Positions 36,123-44,797 of a DNA stretch of 64,000 nt are shown in pieces. The notes beneath the pieces are model-generated. The model did no database searches, was not told where the DNA came from, and worked only from the letters and a program-made list of their open reading frames with translations. How positions within the stretch are numbered: position 1 is the first letter of the stretch; each line of letters starts with the position of its first letter. The DNA is from Flavimaribacter sediminis (GTDB taxonomy: Bacteria; Pseudomonadota; Alphaproteobacteria; Rhizobiales; Rhizobiaceae). The position numbers and the translations under genes are program-made. The stretch covers positions 1 to 64,000 of the forward strand of contig NZ_JAICBX010000008.1 of NCBI RefSeq assembly GCF_019492055.1. Direction: 5' to 3'.

Positions 36123-37001
36123 TCAGGCGGAGTAGGCTGCTTCCGCAATACCTCGGACACCGAGGCCGTGTATGGCGAAGAGAGCGCCTGCTTTGGGGTC
36201 GTCAGATTTCGTGCGCCCGGTGCCGGAATCGCGAATGGATGTCAGGTAAAGCACATTCATGTCCTCGCCTCCGAATGCCGGGCAACTGGGCAGCGGGACA
36301 GGGGTGTCGATCAGTCGATCCAGAGCGCCGTCGGGCGTCAGCCGCGCCAGCTTGCCAATTTGCACAAGACATACCCAGATGCCTCCTTCGGAATCGACCG
36401 TCGCTCCATCTGTCGCCGAATTGTGGGTCGACACGTCGCAAAGAATCCGCCGATTGCTCACCGAACCGGTGTCTGGATCATAGTCATAAGCTCGCAGAGC
36501 CCGATCGAAACTGTCGGCGAAATAGAGCACGCGGCCGTCCGGGCTGAAACAAGTGGAGTTGGCTATGCCAATCCCCGTCTCCAGTATTTTGACCTGCCCG
36601 CCTCCGTTCAGTTGCACCAGTTTGCCGGTTGGCTCATCGGAACCGAGCGCCATCGTTCCGCACAGGAACCGACCCTGCCGGTCCATCTTGCCGTCGTTGA
36701 AACGCGCGCTGTCGTCATCGTCGAATGCCTCCACGATCCGTTCAATTTCTCCGCTTTCCAGATCAACGTAATAGAAGCCATTCCGGAGCGCGGCTATCAA
36801 GCGCCCCTGCCCCGCCAGAGCGATTGCGCCGATTTCGGCTGGCAATTGCCACGATCTCTGACGGCCCGAAGATGGTTGGAAACGACGGACAATCCCGCTG
36901 CGGCTGTCGACCCAGAACATCGAAGCCGTTGACGGGTCCCAGACCGGGCTTTCACCCAGCCAGTCCCGACCGGGTCCGATCCGTTCAAAGCGAATTGTCA
37001 T
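36123..37001 (-). CDS. SMP-30/gluconolactonase family protein (paralogue 2)
   Basis: This 292-residue beta-propeller resembles the protein at 31944: LGESPVWDPSTASMFWVDSR, ARFNDGKMDRQGRFLCGTM, NSTCFSPDGRVLYFADSFDR, and NSATDGATVDSEGGIWVCL. It keeps the metal-ligand regions, so lactone hydrolysis is plausible. It is co-transcribed with the Old Yellow Enzyme gene 46 bases downstream. Two lactonase-like genes in one cluster may reflect two lactone intermediates or enantiomers. Confidence 0.9.
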   Translation of the reverse strand: MTIRFERIGPGRDWLGESPVWDPSTASMFWVDSRSGIVRRFQPSSGRQRSWQLPAEIGAIALAGQGRLIAALRNGFYYVDLESGEIERIVEAFDDDDSARFNDGKMDRQGRFLCGTMALGSDEPTGKLVQLNGGGQVKILETGIGIANSTCFSPDGRVLYFADSFDRALRAYDYDPDTGSVSNRRILCDVSTHNSATDGATVDSEGGIWVCLVQIGKLARLTPDGALDRLIDTPVPLPSCPAFGGEDMNVLYLTSIRDSGTGRTKSDDPKAGALFAIHGLGVRGIAEAAYSA

Positions 37002-37093
37002 CAGGCGCCTCCTCCGTATGCAACGTCACGATATCGGCGAAAATGACCCCGGCGAAGACAGTCGGTCAAAGCAAATAGGCGCGCCCCGTCCAA

Positions 37094-37109
37094 ATTCACC
37101 CATGTGAAA
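37094..37109. promoter_or_regulatory. Candidate IclR-type operator (copy 2)
   Basis: ATTCACCCATGTGAAA has the core TTCAC-N4-GTGAA, identical in its half-sites to the perfect palindrome before iclR. It lies about 93 bases upstream of the SMP-30 gene and 80 bases upstream of the divergent SDR gene, where it could control both. Confidence 0.5.
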
Positions 37110-37188
37110 CTGGGCTTGGCATGCTCATTCATGTTGGCGCGTGAATTAGGTCTCGCTAACGTTGTTGGAGATTGGGAGGCTACAGAAC

Positions 37189-37953
37189 ATGCGTTTGGAG
37201 GATAAAGTCGCGATAGTGACTGGCGGCGGTTCCGGCTATGGCCGGGCAATCGCCCGGCGCTTTGCGTCCGAAGGCGCGCATGTCGTGGTCGTTGATATCG
37301 ATCTCGACGCAGCGACTGCCGTTTCCCGCGAAATTCGTGAAGAACCAGGCGAAGGTTTTGCAATTCCCGTCGAGGCGAATGTCTCACAGAACGATGATGT
37401 CGAAGCTGCCGTGTCTGTGGCAATCGACAGGTTCGGCCATGTGGACTGCGTGGTCAATAACGCGGGAATTTCACACAAGCCGCAATCCGCGCTCAAACTG
37501 ACAGACGCTGATTTTGAAGCGGTTTTCGGCGTGAATACGCGGTCTATACTGCTGTTTGCCCGTCACGCCGTGCCCCATATGCAGAAAGTGGGTCGCGGCG
37601 GATCGCTCATAACCGTGGCATCGACGGGCGCAGTGCGTCCCCGTCCCGGCATGGCCATATACAATGCGTCGAAAGGCGCGGCGGTGGCGATGTCCAAGAC
37701 CCTGTCTCTGGAGTTTGCCAGTGACCAGATCCGGGTGAACACGATTTGCCCGGTGGCTGGCGAAACCCCGATGCTGGACAAGTACATGACCGGTGACGGT
37801 CAAGCGAACCGCGAAATGTTGCGCAAGACGATACCACTCAATCGGCTCGCCGATCCGGACGATATCGCCAGCGCCGCGCTCTATTTCGCATCAGATGAAG
37901 CAGCTTTCGTGACAGGCGTCACGATGGAAGTGGATGGAGGTCGATGTGTCTAG
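37189..37953 (+). CDS. SDR family oxidoreductase
   Basis: This 254-residue classical SDR starts at the ATG at 37189, with GGGAGG nine bases upstream; the open frame begins 27 bases earlier. Features are TGGGSGYG, NNAG, a serine in VASTGAV, YNASK, and the C-terminal VTGVTMEVDGG. It would interconvert an alcohol and ketone with NAD(P). It is followed by the binding-protein gene 56 bases downstream, and the two are probably co-transcribed. Confidence 0.92.
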   Translation: MRLEDKVAIVTGGGSGYGRAIARRFASEGAHVVVVDIDLDAATAVSREIREEPGEGFAIPVEANVSQNDDVEAAVSVAIDRFGHVDCVVNNAGISHKPQSALKLTDADFEAVFGVNTRSILLFARHAVPHMQKVGRGGSLITVASTGAVRPRPGMAIYNASKGAAVAMSKTLSLEFASDQIRVNTICPVAGETPMLDKYMTGDGQANREMLRKTIPLNRLADPDDIASAALYFASDEAAFVTGVTMEVDGGRCV

Positions 37954-38009
37954 CCGACCGTCCATGCGTACCCGCTTACGAGCACCTGTAACTCACAAGG
38001 GAGGAACCA

Positions 38010-39233
38010 ATGAAAACTCGTGACACCACAGTCATTCTGGCCGCAACGCTTGCGGCGGGAACGGCGCTTGCCCCGGTAACCGCGTCGGCCGAAATCTCGG
38101 GCGACGTAATCAAGATCGGGATAATGAATGACCAGTCAGGCCCATACGCAGACAATTGCGGCCCGGGAGCCGTCGCCGCCGCAAAGCTGGCGGTTGAAGA
38201 CGCCGGCGGCGAGGTCAACGGCAAGAAGATTGAAATCGTCGTGGCCGATGATCAGAACAAACCGGATGTCGGCGCCGCGGTCGCGCTGAAATGGCTGGAT
38301 GAAGAGGGCGTTGACGCGATCGTCAGCTGTTCGGCGTCTTCCATAGCCAGCGCCGTTCACGACATGATGGCTGAGCGCAAGAAGCCGCTGATGCTTTCGG
38401 GGACGGCTTCGTCCTTTTTCACCAATGACCGTTGTTCGCCGATGACGACACAGTGGGTCGTCGACACATACGCACTGCCCCGTGCGACGGTCAACGCACT
38501 GCTGGGTGAAGGCATCGACAGCTATTATTTCATTACCGTCGACTATGCCTTCGGCAAGGCGTGGGAAGCCGATGCGACAACCTTCATCAAGGATGGCGGC
38601 GGCGAGGTCGTGGGTTCTGTCCTGCATCCGCTGGGCTCCAATGACTTTTCGTCATACCTGTTAAGGGCGCAATCCAGCGGCGCGAAAGCTATCGCCTTGG
38701 CGAACGCCGGCGGCGATCTCGCAAACACCATGAAGCAAGCTTCGGAATTCGGTGTCGGCACTGACGGCCAGCTGCTGGTTCCACTTGGCATGTTCATCAA
38801 CAATGCCCACGGCATCGGATTGCCGGTTCTGCAGAACGTTCGTCTGACAACGGCCTTCTATTGGGACATGGATGATGAAACTCGTGCGTTCACGAAGCGA
38901 TACCAGGACGCTTTCAACGGACGGTTTCCGAACGCACCGCAGGCAGGAACCTACAGCGCCGTCGCCCACTATTTGAAAGCCGCCAAAGCTGCAGATAGCG
39001 ACGACGGCGAGGCCGTCATGCAGAAGATGAAGGAAATCCCGATCAACGATTTCTCGATGAAAGACGTATCCATCCGCGATGACGGACAGGTCATGCGCCC
39101 GCTTTACGCTGCGCGCATCAAGCAACCGGACGAATCCAAGGGTGAATACGACTATTATGATATCATCAGCGAAATCGCTCCAGAGGATGCATGGCGACCT
39201 GCTGCTGACAGTCAGTGTGCTTTACTGAAGTAA
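38010..39233 (+). CDS. ABC transporter substrate-binding protein, LivK/branched-chain amino acid type
   Basis: This 407-residue protein has a signal peptide (TTVILAATLAAGTALAPVTASA) and the periplasmic-binding-protein type 1 fold of the LivK family: IKIGIMNDQSGPYADNCGPGAVAAAKLAVED, then VVADDQNKPDVGAAVALKWLDE. GGGAGG precedes the ATG. It is the only Liv-type binding protein seen here and lies about 18 kb from livGFHM, which lack one. It is therefore the likely receptor for the cluster's imported substrate. Related proteins near catabolic genes bind aromatic or aliphatic acids; the ligand here is unknown. Confidence 0.92.
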   Translation: MKTRDTTVILAATLAAGTALAPVTASAEISGDVIKIGIMNDQSGPYADNCGPGAVAAAKLAVEDAGGEVNGKKIEIVVADDQNKPDVGAAVALKWLDEEGVDAIVSCSASSIASAVHDMMAERKKPLMLSGTASSFFTNDRCSPMTTQWVVDTYALPRATVNALLGEGIDSYYFITVDYAFGKAWEADATTFIKDGGGEVVGSVLHPLGSNDFSSYLLRAQSSGAKAIALANAGGDLANTMKQASEFGVGTDGQLLVPLGMFINNAHGIGLPVLQNVRLTTAFYWDMDDETRAFTKRYQDAFNGRFPNAPQAGTYSAVAHYLKAAKAADSDDGEAVMQKMKEIPINDFSMKDVSIRDDGQVMRPLYAARIKQPDESKGEYDYYDIISEIAPEDAWRPAADSQCALLK

Positions 39234-39264
39234 GATAGATCCAAAACCGCTGATTTCATGACAA

Positions 39265-39299
39265 GACCACCCTGCGATGGATATCCGCGTAGGGTGGTC
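39265..39299 (+). terminator. Stem-loop after the binding-protein gene
   Basis: GACCACCCT and AGGGTGGTC form a perfect nine-base stem with a 17-base loop that can pair further (GCG/CGC). It lies 32 bases past the stop codon. There is no strong T-run, so termination strength is uncertain. Confidence 0.5.
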
Positions 39300-39319
39300 G
39301 CTGCATTAGCGTCACTCTC

Positions 39320-39560
39320 CAATCGGGCCGAACGATATCTGGGCGATGGATTTTATGCACGACCAGTTGGCGACAGGCGCGAAACTGCGGATTTTGACGA
39401 TTGTTGACACGCATTCATGCTATTGCCCGGTAACGAAACCGTGCTTTGCCTATCGTGGTGAGGATGTCGTTCAGACTCTCGAGCGGATCTGCAAAAAGCG
39501 GTGGCTATCCGAAGACAATGCGGGTCGACAAGGGCAGCGAATTCATCTCCCGCGAATTTT
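39320..39560 (+). pseudogene. IS3-family transposase orfB fragment
   Basis: The plus strand reads PNDIWAMDFMHDQLATGAKLR, then ILTIVDTHS and GEDVVQTLERICKK, the start of an IS3-family integrase core (first catalytic Asp in the MDF segment). A frameshift follows, and the neighbouring frame continues GYPKTMRVDKGSEFISREF, which carries the second catalytic Asp region. The sequence then breaks off at about 39560 and joins an oppositely oriented IS66-type fragment. It cannot encode a working transposase. Confidence 0.8.
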
Positions 39561-39946
39561 CGGGCCGCACCCGATACGGTCGCGCCTACCGTCATGGCTT
39601 CGGCCACGATCCGCTTCTTGTCTGACATCCGGAAGTTCCGCCGTCCGTCAGGCATGGCCAGCGCCGGGGGAACATAGCCGGTCGAAGTATCCTCGATTTG
39701 CCTGTCAGACATATGGCTGACCATATGGCCAGGGCTCCCGCCCCGCCAATACAACAGCCGGCGGGACGGTACCGGGCCTTCGCACCTGAACTTCGCACGC
39801 CAGTTGCCAAGCCGCTTCAGAGGCAAACCATGCGCCTCGCAATATTCTCTTTGGTTCAAATCGCTTGCTGCCCAGCCTTCCAGGTGCGAACGCCAGAAAG
39901 CCTCGAGCTCAGCGCGTTTCGTATCCTTCATTCGCGGCACGATCAT
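39560..39946 (-). pseudogene. IS66-family TnpA-like fragment
   Basis: The minus-strand frame from an ATG at 39946 reads KRAELEAFWRSHLEGW, then ASDLNQREYCEAHGLPLKRLGNW, and further on RRNFRMSDKKRIVAEAMTVGATVSGAARKF. Both parts match the N-terminal and helix-turn-helix regions of IS66 accessory protein TnpA. Similarity ends at about 39560, where the IS3 fragment begins. TnpB and the TnpC transposase are absent, so this is a remnant. Confidence 0.75.
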
Positions 39947-40009
39947 CCCACCTGTTCCACAGACATCACCGTAAAACAGAAGATCGAAGCCGCCGCGCCG
40001 AAAACAATC

Positions 40010-40030
40010 TTGCAGCGCCCAGACGCTTAC
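40010..40030 (-). mobile_element. Probable outer end of the IS66 remnant
   Basis: Read on the minus strand, the sequence begins GTAAGCGTCTGGGCGCTGCAA. IS66-family terminal repeats typically begin GTAA(G)CG, and this lies 84 bases upstream of the tnpA-like ATG, the usual arrangement. The other end of the element is missing. Confidence 0.5.
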
Positions 40031-40199
40031 CATTGCAGACTGTAATTGCTTGTCTAAAAATGGAAATTCCCGCGTTGCAGGGAAATTTCCTGCAGAGACT
40101 GGTTCGCTCAATACTGGCTGCACAGCCAATATTTCATGCTTTCACAATCCATGCAGCTAGAAGCGCGTGCTCCGGTTCACGGGTATGCGACCGACGTGA

Positions 40200-40225
40200 C
40201 GGGAGCGCCATGACGAGCGCTCCCG
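40200..40225 (-). terminator. Stem-loop after the TRAP binding-protein gene
   Basis: CGGGAGCGC and GCGCTCCCG form a perfect nine-base stem with an eight-base loop, eight bases past the stop of the TAXI gene. A run GATTTTTG follows the stem on the plus strand, so it is best as a plus-strand terminator but may also act on the minus strand. Confidence 0.5.
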
Positions 40226-40233
40226 GATTTTTG

Positions 40234-41211
40234 TTACCCGCCGACTTTTATGCCGGCTTCCTCGTAGTATTTGACCGCGCCCGGGTGATAGGGCACATCG
40301 CTTGCCGGCGCCATTGTTTCCGGATTGGCGAGACCGAACGGGCCGAAATAGGATTTGAGCGTATCCTTGTTTTCGGCAATCGCCTTGGTGATGTTGTAGA
40401 CGAGTTCCTCGCTCACATCCTTGTTGGTCAGCATCATCCAGGGAATGCGGATAATGTTCGCACCGCTGGATTCGAGACCGAGATTGTTCTCGTTCTGCGG
40501 CATTTCAACGATCGCCGCCGTGGGCATGATCTCCTGAAATGCAGCGAGGGCCTCGGCTGAGTTATTCAAAGATATGTAGCAAAGGCCGCCGCGTCCCTGC
40601 AGCTTTACGGCCGCCTGCTTGCCGGCGCCTGAATTCAGGCTGACGAGCGCGACATCGACCAGATCATCGCCAAGGGCGTTGATCCCGGCGACGAAACTGG
40701 CCACGGGCACTTGTGTCCCGAAATCATCGTAGGTCATCCCGGCAGTCGCCAGCGCGCCCCTGATATAATAGGCGATGATCGAAGAGGAAGTGTACTCCGC
40801 CGCAATCCGCAATTCGCCGGCCTTTGACTTCAGATCATCTACGGTCTTGATGCCGAGATCGCATGGCGCCATGATTCCGGTGGTGAGTGGGAACATCACG
40901 CCCACATACATCAGATTGGGATTCGCCCGGTCGTAGTTCCCCGTTCCCTTCAGAGCGAAAGTCGCATCAACGCCGTTGGTGAAACCAAAATCGATTTCTC
41001 CGTTGTTGATCAGCGGCAGATAACCGACCAGCGGCTGTGTGCGCGCGGTGATGCCATTCTCGTTCGCCAGTTTGGCGACGGCCTGGCCCGAGTTGTAGGC
41101 GAGCGAACCTTGCGCGCCCGTCGCCATCGTGACCACCTGGGCTGACGCCTGCACGGCGCCGAACGCCACGGCAAGCGCCGCCAAAGCGACTGTTTTTCCA
41201 AAAATCTTCAC
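40234..41211 (-). CDS. TAXI-family TRAP transporter solute-binding protein
   Basis: This 325-residue protein has a signal peptide (FGKTVALAALAVAFGAVQASA) followed by the TAXI-family start VVTMATGAQGSLAYNSGQAVAKL. It is the periplasmic receptor of a TRAP transporter that uses an ion gradient to import carboxylates. It starts at a GTG that overlaps the stop of the permease gene (GTGA), with GGGAGG before it. The ligand is unknown. Confidence 0.92.
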   Translation of the reverse strand: MKIFGKTVALAALAVAFGAVQASAQVVTMATGAQGSLAYNSGQAVAKLANENGITARTQPLVGYLPLINNGEIDFGFTNGVDATFALKGTGNYDRANPNLMYVGVMFPLTTGIMAPCDLGIKTVDDLKSKAGELRIAAEYTSSSIIAYYIRGALATAGMTYDDFGTQVPVASFVAGINALGDDLVDVALVSLNSGAGKQAAVKLQGRGGLCYISLNNSAEALAAFQEIMPTAAIVEMPQNENNLGLESSGANIIRIPWMMLTNKDVSEELVYNITKAIAENKDTLKSYFGPFGLANPETMAPASDVPYHPGAVKYYEEAGIKVGG

Positions 41212-43184
41212 TGGATATTCCTCCCTGGGTTTGATTGGACGTCATTCATCGAATGCTCCTCTGCATCCGTCGAATTGGGCGATCGTAAAAGCATCAGAAC
41301 TCCCCCCACTGCAATGAGCAGGACGGCAGCAAGCCAATGCACGTATTCAGCGAATGGCAAAAACCCCAACGGCATTGCCAATACGCCAAGCACGCCTGCA
41401 CACAGGCGTATTGCGAAGCCAAGTCGTCGGGACCAGTAACCAACGATAGCGGCTGTAACCGCGCAGATCCCGACGATCGACAGGATCGAAGCGGCCAATA
41501 TCCCGATCATGTCTCCCTCCAGCAATATGCCGGGAGACGCCACGAAAACGAAGGGAATAATAAATGCCGCCCATCCGATGCGCATTGACGCCCAGCCGGT
41601 TGAAAGCGGATCGTCCTTGGTTATTGTCGCCGCCGCAAACGCCGCCAGGGCGATCGGAGGCGTGATCATGGACATCATTCCGAAATAAAGAATGAAAAGA
41701 TGCGCGGCGATTGGCAGAAGGCCCGCCTCAACCATCGACGGGGCGACGAGCGCAGCCAACAGAACGTAGACGCCCCCCGTGGGCATTCCCATTCCGAGAA
41801 TGATGCAGATGACGGCCGATATGAGAAGCAGCATGATCACGTTGGAACCGACGGCGTCGACCAGAACCAGAGTCAGCGCAAATCCCAGTCCCGTGACGTT
41901 CAGGATACCGATCACGAAACCGGCCGCCGCAACAATCAGAATGAGATTGACCATGCCGACGCCGGTTTCGACGAATACACGCCAGAGCGAGCCGAGGCTC
42001 AACCGCTGTCCCCGGTATCCGCGCGCAAACCCCACGATCACGATGACGATCGAGGCAAGCAGCGCGGAGTCCTCCGGATCCACACGCCACCAGAACAGGG
42101 CCGCGAGAAGAACAGCGAACGGCAGGAGAAAATGCCACCCATCGGCCAGAACCTGGCGCACCGTCTGCTTTTCTTCGACGCTTGCGCTGACATTGTCGCG
42201 TCCGGCTATCAGGTCCACCTGCATGAAGACGGCGATATAGTAGAGGATGGCCGGAATGAGCGCGGCAGACACGACGGAGTAATAGGAAATCTCTAGAAAT
42301 TCTGCCATGAGGAACGCGGCGGCCCCCATGATCGGCGGCGTCAGTTGTCCTCCGGTCGACGCCACGGCTTCGATCGCGCCTGCATCCCTCTTCGTATAAC
42401 CGCCGCGCTGCATGAGCGGGATGGTGATCACGCCGGTCGTCACGACATTGGAAACGGCGCTGCCCGAAATCGAACCGAACATCGCCGAAGCAACAATCGA
42501 GACCTTGGCGCTGCCCCCGCGAGACCGGCCGGTGGCAGCCATGGCGAGATCCGTAAAGAAAGTCCCGCCGCCCGCCGCAAACAGCAGGTTGCCGAAGAAA
42601 ACGAAGAGCAGGACGATTACGGTCGCGACCGCCAGCGGTATCGAGAACACCGCAGACGGATCGAAGCCGACATATTGCACAAGGCGAACGGGGCTGAGCT
42701 CCTTGCCGATGAGCCGGCCCGGAACCTTGTCGGCGACGAGGGCATAGAGCAGGAAAATCCCAACCAGCGCGAAAAGCAGCCAGCCGGTTCGCCGGCGGAC
42801 GCCCTCCATGACAGTGATCGTGACCACAGCGCCGACCAGGGTGATCTGCCAGGGCCGGTAAGGCTGTTCCTTGAGCAGCCAGATATAATCCCATGCCGCA
42901 TACATGAGCGTCAGGAAAGCGATGACAGCAACGGCGCCGTCAACGAGACCGAGCCTCTCCTTGACGTCTCCGCGCCAATCGAAACTGAGATAGCAGATGG
43001 TCAGCGCCAACCCGAGTTGAAAGGCCATGTACTGCTGAAGGAGAATGGCGAAGCCCAGGCGGGTCGGCGCAGAGATGTTCCACAGAATGCAGGCGACGCA
43101 CATGACAGCGGCAAGCCCCGCCACCAGCCAGTCACGCGGCTTGTTTGTCGATGATTGTGTCAACGAGCCCCCCTCCCCATCCAC
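41208..43184 (-). CDS. TRAP transporter permease, fused small and large subunits (4TM/12TM)
   Basis: This 658-residue polytopic membrane protein has many hydrophobic segments. The N-terminal part resembles the small DctQ-like subunit and the rest the DctM-like subunit, with GGGTFFTDLAMAATGRSRGGSAKVSIVASAMFGSISGSAVSNVVTTG and GMGMPTGGVYVLLAALVAPSMVEAG. Fused permeases of this kind work with TAXI binding proteins, as here. The ATG at 43184 lacks a clear ribosome-binding site; a TTG at 43163 follows GGGGAGGGGGG and may be the true start. It lies 140 bases downstream of the OsmC-like gene. Confidence 0.92.
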   Translation of the reverse strand: MDGEGGSLTQSSTNKPRDWLVAGLAAVMCVACILWNISAPTRLGFAILLQQYMAFQLGLALTICYLSFDWRGDVKERLGLVDGAVAVIAFLTLMYAAWDYIWLLKEQPYRPWQITLVGAVVTITVMEGVRRRTGWLLFALVGIFLLYALVADKVPGRLIGKELSPVRLVQYVGFDPSAVFSIPLAVATVIVLLFVFFGNLLFAAGGGTFFTDLAMAATGRSRGGSAKVSIVASAMFGSISGSAVSNVVTTGVITIPLMQRGGYTKRDAGAIEAVASTGGQLTPPIMGAAAFLMAEFLEISYYSVVSAALIPAILYYIAVFMQVDLIAGRDNVSASVEEKQTVRQVLADGWHFLLPFAVLLAALFWWRVDPEDSALLASIVIVIVGFARGYRGQRLSLGSLWRVFVETGVGMVNLILIVAAAGFVIGILNVTGLGFALTLVLVDAVGSNVIMLLLISAVICIILGMGMPTGGVYVLLAALVAPSMVEAGLLPIAAHLFILYFGMMSMITPPIALAAFAAATITKDDPLSTGWASMRIGWAAFIIPFVFVASPGILLEGDMIGILAASILSIVGICAVTAAIVGYWSRRLGFAIRLCAGVLGVLAMPLGFLPFAEYVHWLAAVLLIAVGGVLMLLRSPNSTDAEEHSMNDVQSNPGRNIQ

Positions 43185-43322
43185 TGCGCCCAGTCAGTCT
43201 CGCGCCTCCCTGTGGAGGACAGACCGGAACCTCGCGAGGATACTGAGAAAACGCCGCGTGGTGAAGAAGAGAGTCCGAGCACCCGACCGCAGAGGATGAT
43301 GAGAGCCCTTCCCATTCCGCCT

Positions 43323-44498
43323 TTACCCGACCTGCTGTCCGTTGACGACCAGAGTGACTTGGGGTTCGAGGGCCGTCGACGCGGCCACATGCATGAAACA
43401 GGTCCGCGCTGCGATGGTCAGCAGGTTGAGATGAATCTCGTCGGGAGCCTGACCGTTGAGGAACAGATGGGTGTCGATTGCGTCGCATCGCCCCTCAGCA
43501 CCGGTCAGGAACGGCGTAAACTGCACGAGCCGGGCCGCCGAAATATCCAGCTTCTGTGCATCGATGTATCTCTGCAACTGGGTCAGATAGCAGAGACCGA
43601 TACCGGCCGACATCAACCCGAGACCGGAAGGCGCGGCATCGGTGTCGCTCTCGTCAGAGATCATGCGGAAATGGGTCATGCCAGGACGGCCGATCCAGGT
43701 GTCTGTCTCAAATTCGCCGGTCTGGTCCCGCGACTCTCCTTGGGCTTCGATCGTGAAGCACCTCTTTTGCGCGGACGTTAGCGGCACGGCGGGACTTTCG
43801 CCGCTTTCGACGACATCGCACTTCCGGATGAGATCATTTCTTGGTTCACCGCTTGACGGTCGCGGGGGGCGTTTGTGCGCAAGGAACGGGTCCATCGCAT
43901 CCTGCGCGGAGGAGTTCGGATGATCTGCCAATTCCCGCCGTCGTCCGTTTATGTAGAGCGCGAAAGTGTTTTCCTGCATGGGACGGCGCAACAGGGCGAT
44001 GGCCGGCGAGGCGTCCATCGCCGCCTCAATAAGGGAACCGGCCTCCTCGAGCCCAAGGGCGCCGTCCATTTCGATCCGGAATTCGACCGTTTCCGAATAG
44101 GCCTTCGCCGTGGAGTGGACAAATGATCCGTCGGTTCCGAACAAATGAGACATGCGGATGCGCAGCCGATCCAGTCCCAGCTGACGCTGGTTGGCGATAC
44201 GTCGCGTCCGATTTGAGATGTCGCCCATAACGCCCGCGTTGAAATAACCGAGCGGAAACGGAGCTAGGTCGTCCCCCTTCATGACCTTGCCTTCGTCTGA
44301 CGCCAGGCGCCAGACACTGCCCGTCTCGCCCTCTGTGACGATGGCTTCCTTCTGATGGCCGGATAGCGTGCGCGCCTCGACCTTGAAGGTGTCCGAGCCC
44401 GTTCCGATAATGGCGGGAGAGCGTTCGGATCCGTGGCGCACCTTGAAGCCCAGCGGATCGCCGAACTGCAGAATCGATTCTGTGAGCGCGATTGTCAT
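43323..44498 (-). CDS. Double OsmC-domain protein
   Basis: This 391-residue protein starts at the ATG at 44498, preceded by GGGGGAGAGG. Two OsmC-like units can be traced. Unit 1 (about 1-200) has FPLGYFNAGVMGDISN and EAAMDASPAIALLRRPM. Unit 2 (about 250-391) has GLGLMSAGIGLCYLTQLQRY and LLTIAARTCFMHVAAS. OsmC/Ohr peroxidases use two cysteines. Unit 2 has a cysteine at each matching place, while unit 1 has none. The protein may detoxify organic hydroperoxides or have another thiol-linked role. It lies upstream of the TRAP genes and divergent from an aldehyde dehydrogenase. Confidence 0.75.
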   Translation of the reverse strand: MTIALTESILQFGDPLGFKVRHGSERSPAIIGTGSDTFKVEARTLSGHQKEAIVTEGETGSVWRLASDEGKVMKGDDLAPFPLGYFNAGVMGDISNRTRRIANQRQLGLDRLRIRMSHLFGTDGSFVHSTAKAYSETVEFRIEMDGALGLEEAGSLIEAAMDASPAIALLRRPMQENTFALYINGRRRELADHPNSSAQDAMDPFLAHKRPPRPSSGEPRNDLIRKCDVVESGESPAVPLTSAQKRCFTIEAQGESRDQTGEFETDTWIGRPGMTHFRMISDESDTDAAPSGLGLMSAGIGLCYLTQLQRYIDAQKLDISAARLVQFTPFLTGAEGRCDAIDTHLFLNGQAPDEIHLNLLTIAARTCFMHVAASTALEPQVTLVVNGQQVG

Positions 44499-44797
44499 GC
44501 GTCCTCTCCCCCTTCGCGACGCATCCTCTTGCATCACCGTAGTTTCGACGGCGTCTGAAGCGGGTGGTTTGGTTAAGGGCCCAGGGCCTTTTCCACCACT
44601 TCGACATTCCGTGAACTGTTAGCTGACAGGATCGATGCTTTACCAGGCGAGTCAACCGGTTGGCGGCTGCGTTTCAACAAGCGGAACGCTCCGATGCGCT
44701 CTGTTACGCACCGCGGAGGTCTTCACTATAGTCATTTGTGCAGTGGGAAAGATCGCGTTCGCGAGGACAGGACGGCAGCAGGAGGCGGGAAGAGGCA

